A DNA stretch of 13,270 nt from Micavibrio aeruginosavorus (GTDB lineage: Bacteria; Pseudomonadota; Alphaproteobacteria; Micavibrionales; Micavibrionaceae): positions 1 through 13,270 of the forward strand of contig QFOT01000052.1 in the NCBI GenBank assembly GCA_003241285.1. The letters run 5' to 3'. Shown here in pieces: positions 1 through 5,702 of the stretch. The translations under genes were made by a program, and so were the position numbers. Every line of letters begins with the position of its first letter. Positions within the stretch are counted from its first letter, which is position 1. The notes below the pieces were generated by a model. The model searched no databases. It was not told the DNA's origin and saw only the letters and a program-made list of their open reading frames with translations.

Positions 1-2
1 GA

Positions 3-128
3 CTGGCCCTTTTAAAGCCTGGAAGCCTTGTAATATCGAATGCCTTCGCCATTCCCGGCTGGGAAGCGACCCAGACTTTGCATACGGATGTATTCATGAA
101 AATCCCGATTTATATCTACCGGATATGA
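3..128 (+). CDS. C-terminal end of a class I SAM-dependent methyltransferase (partial)
   Basis: An open frame enters from the left edge and stops at TGA 126-128, leaving 41 residues. The visible protein starts LALLKPGSLVISNAFAIPGW and ends IYIYRI. The pattern L-L-K-P-G-x-L-V-I-S-N-x-F-x-x-P-G-W followed by a short strand with aromatic and aliphatic residues is what I associate with the last two strands of Rossmann-fold methyltransferases of this type. The SAM-binding part and the substrate are outside the window, so the substrate cannot be named. No terminator hairpin follows before the next gene. An overlapping frame (2-205) is also open from the edge but gives a Cys-rich peptide without any recognisable pattern, so I prefer this one. 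The family assignment rests on a short tail only. Confidence 0.6.
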   Translation: MALLKPGSLVISNAFAIPGWEATQTLHTDVFMKIPIYIYRI

Positions 129-165
129 AATTTCAGGGAATTTCACTCTGGGCTGTATCGAATAT

Positions 166-194
166 TTGCAAGAGCCGGGGAATTTGTGTATAAA
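166..194 (+). promoter_or_regulatory. Candidate sigma-70 promoter for the secreted 206-residue protein
   Basis: TTGCAA at 166-171 and TATAAA at 189-194 are separated by 17 bases, matching the consensus at 4/6 and 5/6 positions. They lie about 90 bases ahead of the ATG at 286, in the gap after the methyltransferase stop. This is pattern matching by eye in AT-rich DNA, so chance is a real alternative. Confidence 0.4.
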
Positions 195-285
195 TGTTAA
201 CAATTCATTAAATAAGGGGTGTGTCGGACAAACGGCACTGTGTAAAAAAGCACATTAAATTTAACAACTCTTCTCGGGGATTGAG

Positions 286-906
286 ATGGCACTTTCAAAA
301 TTAGGTTATGCACTCGCTTTCGGCGCAGCCGTCGCAGGCTTTGCTCCAGCAAATGATTATTCACCTGTTTCTCAAGCATATGCTTCCGCAGCTCAAGCAA
401 GTCCTGTTTTGTCAGTAGGGTGCATGCCAAAATCAGAATTGCAAAAAATTGTTTTCAATCAGCAAGATCAAAATGCTGTTGATAATGGTGGTGTAATTCA
501 AGGCAAGATTGGAGTAAAAGACCAATTTTATTCAGTTAATCCTCAAGGTGAAGTCATATTCCCCGTTAAGACAACGGTAGGTTATGATTACAACGGAAAA
601 GATATTGGTAAATATAACTATCTAATAGAAGCTGATGACAAGCAAGCTTGTATAAGGCACGTAATAAGGAATGAAAATTCATCAGGAGTTTCGCAAATAG
701 CAGCTTTGCGTATTGATGGCGCATCAGTTGTAGCTGAAGGTCATAACGTAGAAAAACCAAACCAGATCATTTCGGTTTTGATGAAAGGCTCAGGTGGAAA
801 TACATTTAACACAGAGATTTCCTCAGGTAAGCCGATTGCAATTAGATCTCACAATCGCGAAGTGCCTGATAGATTTAAAATACTTGCATCTTTATCAATA
901 AAATAA
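286..906 (+). CDS. Secreted protein of unknown function, 206 aa
   Basis: I do not recognise the family. The N-terminus is a short hydrophobic stretch (residues 7-20, ALAFGAAVAGFAPA) that can serve as a Sec signal peptide, with plausible cleavage after PA22 or near ASA35. The mature part is polar and appears rich in beta strands (for example FYSVNPQGEVIFPV, residues 81-94). It has two cysteines, Cys46 and Cys122, which could form one disulfide if the protein is periplasmic. A Shine-Dalgarno-like CGGGGA lies just before the ATG. The stop TAA (904-906) directly abuts the stop of the opposing gene. The signal-peptide end is about 52% GC (bases 286-345), but three 60-base lines counted from 421 to 660 are 32-33%, much lower than prfB or the pha genes. 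This suggests acquired or fast-evolving DNA. The coding call is good; the function is open. Confidence 0.7.
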   Translation: MALSKLGYALAFGAAVAGFAPANDYSPVSQAYASAAQASPVLSVGCMPKSELQKIVFNQQDQNAVDNGGVIQGKIGVKDQFYSVNPQGEVIFPVKTTVGYDYNGKDIGKYNYLIEADDKQACIRHVIRNENSSGVSQIAALRIDGASVVAEGHNVEKPNQIISVLMKGSGGNTFNTEISSGKPIAIRSHNREVPDRFKILASLSIK

Positions 907-2034
907 TTAAATTTCTGCAGTAAGCATTGGAGCGGGATTAGTTTTTGTAATTTGATTTGCAGCAACTATTGCTGGTGGATTTTTATTTAATATTTCTGTT
1001 CCATTAGCGCTTATATTGTAGCTTTCAGTTAGGTTGATTGAAGGTGTTTGTATATCTCCTTCTCTAAAAGTTTTTAGCGAATTCACGTCTGATTTTAAAG
1101 ATGCAGTTAAATCGCCATTTCTAAAATTTTCTGTTGTTGAGGCTAATTCTTCTGCGGTTTTAGCGACTGTTGGATTATATTTTTTTAGTTCATCCAGTTT
1201 TCTCAAGTCTTCGGCAGTTGCCTCGCCTGATTTTATTTTGAGTAATGCTTCTGCTGCTTGAGGAGCGGCTATCTCTTTAATGCCCTCGAGTGCTTTTGGA
1301 TTATCCAAGCCAATTTGATTTAATCTATCCAAATCTGCTTGAGTTGCTTCACCGTGCTTAACGCGCTCCATAATTCGGTAAGCTTCCATCATATCAGCTT
1401 CAGCTTTTTGTTTTTCGTCTTTCGTCCAACCTTTTTCTGCTGCAATTTTATCAATAGCTGCTCTTCTTGCTTTAGGGTCTTTCATTATAGACATGAAATT
1501 ATCCCAGCCTTCGGCATCAATCGAAACATCGCCAAAATCGAACGACCTTTTATCCCAGTCTTTCAGAATTCCATTCTGATCAACTTCCTTCAAAGATTGA
1601 GAAACTTTTTCCATGTGGTTCTCAAACCACTCAGCAGCTTTCTCGTTATTTTCTTCGGCTTCTTCCTGCTTGGTTTTTTTGCCGACCGGGCCGCCATTGC
1701 CTTTGGTGAAACTGTCGGCGGTTTTCTGGAGGTAGTTGGCTCTCGATTCAATTGCCGATTTGAGCCATTCTGGCGCCGTGCTTGAAATACCGCCGACATT
1801 ATAAAATGCCTCTGTCATCAATGCGGCTTCACCGCCCGAGGCCTCAAAATCCTTTAATTTTTGCTCGTCTTCATCTGAATTGAGTTCAGGAACATCGAGG
1901 CGGAAACCGTTGCGATCAAGGGAAGAGGGATCAGTCGTCGATGGCCTGTCACCGCCGACGACTTTCAGCGACGGATTTTCATCCGGTTGTTCAATAACAT
2001 TCAAGGGTATGGCGTTTAAGTCAGATAACGACAC
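907..2034 (-). CDS. Hydrophilic protein of unknown function with an internal repeat, 375 aa
   Basis: I do not recognise the family. The frame starts at GTG (2034), preceded on the minus strand by AGAGGA about 8 bases upstream, a convincing ribosome site. There is no signal peptide or membrane segment. The protein is charged, mostly helical, and low in Cys. A 32-residue segment at 225-256 (starting VKHGEATQADLDRLNQ) is echoed at 267-298 (starting IKSGEATAEDLRKLDE) with about 12 identities. A weaker third echo may lie at 303-325 (FRNGDLT, then FREGDIQ). Composition is split: the first ~350 bases of the gene are about 58-62% GC in the lines I counted, while the rest is about 30-35%. It meets the upstream gene stop to stop with no spacer and no terminator. 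It could be a secreted effector or structural protein, but nothing visible decides this. Confidence 0.7.
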   Translation of the reverse strand: MSLSDLNAIPLNVIEQPDENPSLKVVGGDRPSTTDPSSLDRNGFRLDVPELNSDEDEQKLKDFEASGGEAALMTEAFYNVGGISSTAPEWLKSAIESRANYLQKTADSFTKGNGGPVGKKTKQEEAEENNEKAAEWFENHMEKVSQSLKEVDQNGILKDWDKRSFDFGDVSIDAEGWDNFMSIMKDPKARRAAIDKIAAEKGWTKDEKQKAEADMMEAYRIMERVKHGEATQADLDRLNQIGLDNPKALEGIKEIAAPQAAEALLKIKSGEATAEDLRKLDELKKYNPTVAKTAEELASTTENFRNGDLTASLKSDVNSLKTFREGDIQTPSINLTESYNISANGTEILNKNPPAIVAANQITKTNPAPMLTAEI

Positions 2035-2280
2035 GATCAGCTTCCTCTAAGAATCATCTCCCTAGGGTAGCCAAAAGGCGTAAATAAATAGTTATGGTAA
2101 ATATATTGCATTTTAACAAAATGCTGTGCAAATTTAAGAGGCCGTTAGGTTTTGTCCCCTTAAGTCATTGCAATGCAATAATATATACCTTAGTTACTAT
2201 TTTATCGGACATAGTTGATAGATTGCAAGTATAAAATATTTTTATAAAAATTATAAGGTGGGGGCAAAGGGCTGTTTTAG
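2035..2280. other. AT-rich intergenic stretch with a small perfect hairpin
   Basis: No frame here looks coding. The minus-strand promoter of the 375-residue protein should lie in it, but I see no convincing -35/-10 pair. A perfect 7-base inverted repeat GCATTTT-AAC-AAAATGC occupies 2108-2124, about 75 bases upstream of that gene's GTG, and could be an operator or chance in AT-rich DNA. A short ATTGC-AAT-GCAAT repeat lies further on, near 2170. Confidence 0.4.
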
Positions 2281-2382
2281 TAGTGTCTCAGTTTGCTCTA
2301 CATGCGAAAGCGGGGGGCCGGAAATGTAAAGATAGATCCCCGCTTTCGCGGGGAAAACAATGGTGAGAAAACTGAGACACTA
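2281..2382. mobile_element. MITE-like palindromic element, 102 bases
   Basis: The ends are a perfect 14-base inverted repeat: TAGTGTCTCAGTTT at 2281-2294 and AAACTGAGACACTA at 2369-2382. The pairing continues imperfectly for about 8 more bases (6 of 8). Inside, GCGAAAGCGGGG (2304-2315) pairs perfectly with CCCCGCTTTCGC (2338-2349), so the whole element can fold into one long hairpin. The second arm can also form its own hairpin, CCCCGC-TTTC-GCGGGG (2338-2353). There is no room for a transposase. The outermost TA on both sides could be a duplicated TA target, as in IS630/Tc1-mariner-type elements, or just part of the terminal repeat. The inverted-repeat structure is seen directly; mobility and family are inferred. 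Confidence 0.6.
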
Positions 2383-2432
2383 TCTGTTTTTATTGAATAT
2401 CTTTTAAAGTCGCGTCATGATTTTAGGCGTTA

Positions 2433-2516
2433 GGCTTTGTCATGAAAAGCCACGCCGTTTTTCGGCCATCCCCAAGGTGAACGGCGGGGACCTGATGCAA
2501 TCCCAATAGCCGCACC
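2433..2516. other. Structured GC-richer patch, possible small RNA or repeat remnant
   Basis: Within an AT-rich intergenic region this patch holds several complementary segments. GGCTTT (2433-2438) pairs with AAAGCC (2446-2451). CGCCGTT (2453-2459) pairs with AACGGCG (2480-2486). As an alternative to the second helix, GGTG (2476-2479), CGGC (2482-2485) and GGGA (2487-2490) pair in nested order with CACC (2513-2516), GCCG (2509-2512) and TCCC (2501-2504). This could be a structured RNA, a riboswitch-like leader with exclusive folds, or a decayed repeat. I do not recognise a known RNA family, and the strand is undetermined. Confidence 0.3.
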
Positions 2517-2697
2517 GTATATCTATGTTTCCGTAAGGCGAAAAATGACAACTGAGAATTAAAAATCGAAAAAAATTGCAGAACAAAGTAGACAAAGGTT
2601 AATTTCAAAAGTCTACAAAAACTATAAAACAAACTGGCAGACCCCTTGTTATCCCCATGATCTAGTTGCATAACTGGTATATTAGATTGTTATTTTC

Positions 2698-2726
2698 TTG
2701 ACTTTAAGTGTGCATTGAACAATATT
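2698..2726 (+). promoter_or_regulatory. Candidate sigma-70 promoter for the DJ-1-like gene
   Basis: TTGACT at 2698-2703 (5/6 to consensus) and AATATT at 2721-2726 (4/6) are 17 bases apart. Transcription would start near 2733 and give a leader of about 108 bases before the ATG at 2841. It is the best promoter-like pair I see in the gap and would also supply prfB and the TcpQ-like gene if no terminator intervenes. Confidence 0.45.
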
Positions 2727-2840
2727 CGCCCCACCCCGCGCCATGCTTTTCATAAATAACGGCGGAAACATCAGCGGAAATGTCTTTTGGAATATACAGA
2801 CAACAAAAAAACAATAACCCGAAAAGGAGAGAATACCCCG

Positions 2841-3419
2841 ATGCAAAAACCTCTTGCAGGCATGAAGGCAGCAATACTCGTCGCCAACGGATTCAACGAA
2901 ACTGAAATGACGACATTCCAGCGCGGCATGATGGAAGCCGGCGCATACCCAAAAATTATCAGCGTTGAAAACGGCCTGGCCAATGGATGGCAAGGCAACG
3001 GCTGGGGACATTATTTTGCAGTCGATTGCCAGCTTTCCGACGCTCTCGCGGCGGATTTCGATATCCTGATTATCCCGGGCGGACAGCGCTCCCTCGATAA
3101 GCTGAAACTCACAGCCCATACACGCCGCTTTATCGGCGGTTTCATGGCGGCGCATAAGCCGATCATGGCAACGGGCGATGCCGTAAACCTCCTGTCCATG
3201 ACAGGTTTGGTCAACGGTTATCTCGTGACAGGTCCTGAAGCCTGTAAAGAAATCGCGACAACAGCCGGCGCAGCATGGTCCGATAATTCACCTGTTATTT
3301 CCGAGAGCCTGATCACGGCGCAAACAACACCGGAAAACCTCAAAGAACTGGTTGAAACCTTGATCAACTTCAAGCTATCCCTGATGGCTGAAGAAGAGCA
3401 GATGGAACAGGCTGCTTAA
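2841..3419 (+). CDS. DJ-1/PfpI-fold protein lacking the usual catalytic residues, 192 aa
   Basis: The protein has the layout of the DJ-1/PfpI superfamily: first strand and loop AAILVANGFNETEM (10-23), middle strand with DILIIPGGQRS (74-84), then the strand that normally leads to the nucleophile elbow. Family members usually have a Cys in a C-H-G-type turn and a Glu after the first strand (PfpI: ANEFEDVEL). Aligned by eye, the Cys position is Ala110 in MATGD and the Glu position is Asn19, so a protease, glyoxalase or deglycase activity is unlikely. A binding or chaperone role is possible. The start at ATG 2841 is chosen because AAGGAGA precedes it; the frame is open further up (TTG 2787) but without a ribosome site. 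It lies 22 bases ahead of prfB in the same direction and may be co-transcribed. The fold call is firm; the role is unknown. Confidence 0.82.
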   Translation: MQKPLAGMKAAILVANGFNETEMTTFQRGMMEAGAYPKIISVENGLANGWQGNGWGHYFAVDCQLSDALAADFDILIIPGGQRSLDKLKLTAHTRRFIGGFMAAHKPIMATGDAVNLLSMTGLVNGYLVTGPEACKEIATTAGAAWSDNSPVISESLITAQTTPENLKELVETLINFKLSLMAEEEQMEQAA

Positions 3420-3424
3420 GCAGC
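3411..3424. repeat. 14-base perfect palindrome over a stop codon
   Basis: GCTGCTTAAGCAGC is self-complementary and includes the TAA of the DJ-1-like gene. Only TTT follows, so it would be a weak terminator at best. It may merely pause or partially separate transcription ahead of prfB, or be chance. Confidence 0.3.
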
Positions 3425-3441
3425 TTTAAATAGAGATCGTC

Positions 3442-4561
3442 ATGCGCGCAGAACTGTACTCCGTCGTCAAAGAAATCGAATATGCCTTAAGCCTTTTACG
3501 GAGGCATCTTTGACTGGGAAAATTCCCTTCTGCGCCTTGAAGAACTAAACGCGCTTTCCGAAGATCCTAATCTCTTGAACAATCCTGAAAAAGCCCAGAC
3601 GCTGATGCGCGAGAAAAACAAGCTCGAGCAAAATATCGCGTCCGTCCGCAAAGTCGAAAATGAATTATCCGACGCCCTCGGTTTGATCGAGCTAGGCGAG
3701 ATGGAGAACGAGCCGGATATCGTCAAGGAAGCGGAAAGCTCGCTGGCATCGCTCCAAAAAGACGCTGCGAAGATGCAATTGCAATCTTTGCTCTCCGGTG
3801 AAGCCGATGACAAGGATGCGTTTCTGGAAGTCAATTCCGGCGCAGGCGGCACGGAAGCGGCGGACTGGGCAGGCATTATCCTGCGCATGTATAGCCGCTG
3901 GGCCGACCAGCATGGCTACAAGGTTGAAGTTCTCGACCGTCACGACGGCGAAGAGGCTGGCATTAAATCAGCGACATTACAGATCAGCGGGCATCAGGCA
4001 TATGGCTGGCTGAAAAGCGAGTCCGGCGTTCACCGCCTTGTGCGTATTTCGCCGTTCGATTCAAACGCGCGCCGCCACACAAGTTTCGCTTCCGTCACTG
4101 TAACACCCGTCATCGATGAAACGATCAATATCGAGATCCTGGATAAGGACCTGAAAGTCGATACGTACCGGGCGAGCGGCGCGGGCGGTCAGCACGTCAA
4201 CAGGACCGATTCCGCTGTCCGTATTACCCATATTCCAACCAATATCATCGTCGCCTGTCAAAACGACCGGTCCCAGCATAAAAACCGCGCTGCGGCGATG
4301 AATATGCTGCGCGCCAAGCTCTATGATCTTGAAATGAGAAAGCGCGAAGCGGTCAGCAACAGCCAGTATGACAGCAAAAGCGATATCGGCTGGGGACATC
4401 AGATACGTTCCTATGTCCTTCAACCCTACCAGATGATAAAAGACCTGCGTACAGGCGTCGAGCGCACGGACTCCGACAAAGTTCTCGATGGCGATCTCGA
4501 TGATTTCCTTCATGCATCGCTCGCGCAAAAAGTTGCCGGGGATGTCGCCGACATAGATTAA
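3442..4561 (+). CDS. prfB: Peptide chain release factor 2 (RF2), made by +1 frameshift
   Basis: RF2 recognises UGA and UAA stop codons in the ribosomal A site and triggers peptide release. The first 23 codons from ATG 3442 (MRAELYSVVKEIEYALSLLRRHL) end at an in-frame TGA (3511-3513). A +1 shift at CTT-TGA-C continues as DWENSLLRLEEL in the frame 3512-4561, giving about 372 residues, the normal RF2 length. Residues 203-205 are SPF, the tripeptide that reads the stop codon. Residues 248-250 are GGQ in SGAGGQHVNR, the peptidyl-tRNA hydrolysis motif. Both lie within two positions of their E. coli counterparts. The upstream ribosome site is weak (AGAGA). The TcpQ-like gene follows after 12 bases. 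The identification is secure. A CDS starting at 3575 would wrongly truncate the protein. Confidence 0.97.
3500..3514 (+). promoter_or_regulatory. Programmed +1 frameshift site of prfB (autoregulation by RF2)
   Basis: GGAGG (3500-3504), a 3-base spacer CAT, the slippery CTT (3508-3510), then TGA and C (3511-3514). This is the same geometry as the E. coli site (Shine-Dalgarno-like run, 3 bases, CTT TGA C). By the known mechanism, low RF2 makes the ribosome stall at the UGA and slip forward one base, producing more RF2. Confidence 0.95.
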
Positions 4562-4573
4562 GGGATACATAAA

Positions 4574-5602
4574 ATGAAAAAAGTTCTTACAACGCTTGTG
4601 CTACTTCTTATCCCGGCTTCTGCACAAGCAGGCTTTAGCCTGAAAGATATCACGGGCAAAGTCACATCCGATCAGCCTGCGGTGTCTTCGCCTGCACCTG
4701 TGTCCAAAGCCCCGCGCCGCGTGAAACCGATGTTGAAACCGTCACTGGAAATCGTCAATGAGCGTTACGTGCCGGATGACATCAAGGCAAAGTATAAAAT
4801 GGGCGACGGCTATTTCGAGATGACGGATAAAAAACCGGCTGCGCCAATCATCGTGACCAGAAAAAAGACCCTGGAGATCATCGACGGCCCGCCGCCTGTT
4901 GTGCCGAATAAAGGGATAGAAACAGCTGCCTTGCCGCCTGTTCAGGAGCCAAAGGCCATGCCGGAGCCTGTACCTTTGCAAAGCAAGCCCGCTCTGGTGG
5001 TCGAAGGGAAGCCTTCGCCGCCGCCAGTGCCTGTCGTTCCGGTCCCAGTTGAGCGGATCGATACATGGCGTGCGCGTCAGGGTGAATTGTTAAAAGATGT
5101 TCTGGCCCGATGGGCGGATCGTGAACAGACGGAATTTATCTGGACGGCGGCAGAATCTCCGAAAGTGTCCAAAGAGTTTTCCTATGTAGGGAAATTCGAC
5201 GGGGCTGTAACCAGATTGATGGCGCAGGATGCCGGCACGCTGAAGACAAAATTTGCCGATGATGTCCCGGAAGTTCCTGCCGCGCCGTTGCCCTTGGCGG
5301 ACGATATGCGAGTGGCGGAGCCTAAGCCTTTAGAGCAAAAAAGCTGGTTTGGCACGAGCGGGGCATCTTTGCAGGCGGTCCTGCATGCCTGGGCTGAAAG
5401 TGAAGGGGCTACGCTGGTATGGCAAAGCAGCGATAATTTCGCCCTTCCGCAGACCTATAATGAAAAAAGCAGTTTCGAGGATGCAGTGGGTCAAATCCTG
5501 TCGCAATACGAAAAAAAGAGCGTCCGTCCGGTCGGGCAGCTCTATAAAAACCCGGTTTCGGGAGAAAAAGTCTTGGTTATAAAAACGGATGATGCCGGAT
5601 AA
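4574..5602 (+). CDS. Secreted TcpQ-type protein with two TcpQ-like modules, 342 aa
   Basis: Residues 1-19 (MKKVLTTLVLLLIPASAQA) are a clear Sec signal peptide cleaved before Gly20. A long Pro/Lys/Val-rich linker (about 85-160) is typical of a periplasm-spanning spacer. The C-terminal module (256-336) has the TcpQ layout: W, then SLQAVLHAWAESEGATLVWQ, a loop, an F-x-x-A-x-x-x-I-L helix and a final basic strand ending KVLVIKT. A shorter, divergent copy lies at 161-218 (ELLKDVLARWADREQTEFIW). TcpQ-like domains occur in envelope assembly proteins such as the toxin-coregulated pilus machinery, but no pilus gene is seen here, so a pilus role is not supported by context. The ATG is preceded by AAGGGA and lies 12 bases after the prfB stop, suggesting shared transcription. 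The domain call is by pattern; the exact function is unknown. Confidence 0.75.
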   Translation: MKKVLTTLVLLLIPASAQAGFSLKDITGKVTSDQPAVSSPAPVSKAPRRVKPMLKPSLEIVNERYVPDDIKAKYKMGDGYFEMTDKKPAAPIIVTRKKTLEIIDGPPPVVPNKGIETAALPPVQEPKAMPEPVPLQSKPALVVEGKPSPPPVPVVPVPVERIDTWRARQGELLKDVLARWADREQTEFIWTAAESPKVSKEFSYVGKFDGAVTRLMAQDAGTLKTKFADDVPEVPAAPLPLADDMRVAEPKPLEQKSWFGTSGASLQAVLHAWAESEGATLVWQSSDNFALPQTYNEKSSFEDAVGQILSQYEKKSVRPVGQLYKNPVSGEKVLVIKTDDAG

Positions 5603-5605
5603 AGC

Positions 5606-5635
5606 TTGCGAAAAAGCGCGCAGGTCCTTTATACA
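5606..5635 (+). promoter_or_regulatory. Candidate promoter for the coiled-coil protein
   Basis: TTGCGA (5606-5611) and TATACA (5630-5635) are 18 bases apart, each 4/6 to the sigma-70 consensus, in the 100-base gap before the next gene. An imperfect 9-base hairpin, AGATTCCCG / CGGGATTCT with one mismatch (5646-5665), lies in the expected leader. It has no T-run, so it is not a standard terminator. Confidence 0.3.
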
Positions 5636-5702
5636 TAAATACCCAAGATTCCCGTCCGGGATTCTAAAGGGCAGATAATTGAACAGATTAAGGGGATGCC
5701 GT

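Noticed and set aside
1339..1785. 148-codon plus-strand open frame rich in Phe and Ser
   Set aside because: Shadow of the minus-strand 375-residue gene, which has a good start site and normal composition.
2338..2353. CCCCGC-TTTC-GCGGGG hairpin as a terminator
   Set aside because: No T-run follows on either strand, and it is better explained as an arm of the palindromic element. Its resemblance to the 8485-8514 terminator stem is probably chance from a short GC stem.
2565..2625. GTAGAC...GTCTAC inverted repeat
   Set aside because: Only six bases with a 17-base loop in AT-rich DNA; not distinguishable from chance.
2423..2671. 82-codon minus-strand open frame in the intergenic region
   Set aside because: No ribosome site before its ATG, hydrophobic/aromatic low-quality composition in the AT-rich half, and it overlaps the structured patch. 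It could be a decayed fragment but I cannot support a gene.
2682..3155. 157-codon minus-strand open frame
   Set aside because: Antisense to the well-supported DJ-1-like gene and its leader; no recognisable protein pattern.
3442..3513. Early stop in prfB as a sign of a pseudogene
   Set aside because: The stop is part of a canonical programmed frameshift site, and the rest of RF2 is intact.
5679..5702. Upstream TTG start for the coiled-coil protein
   Set aside because: It would add a basic octapeptide and place the Shine-Dalgarno sequence inside the gene; ATG 5703 has the ribosome site and signal peptide.
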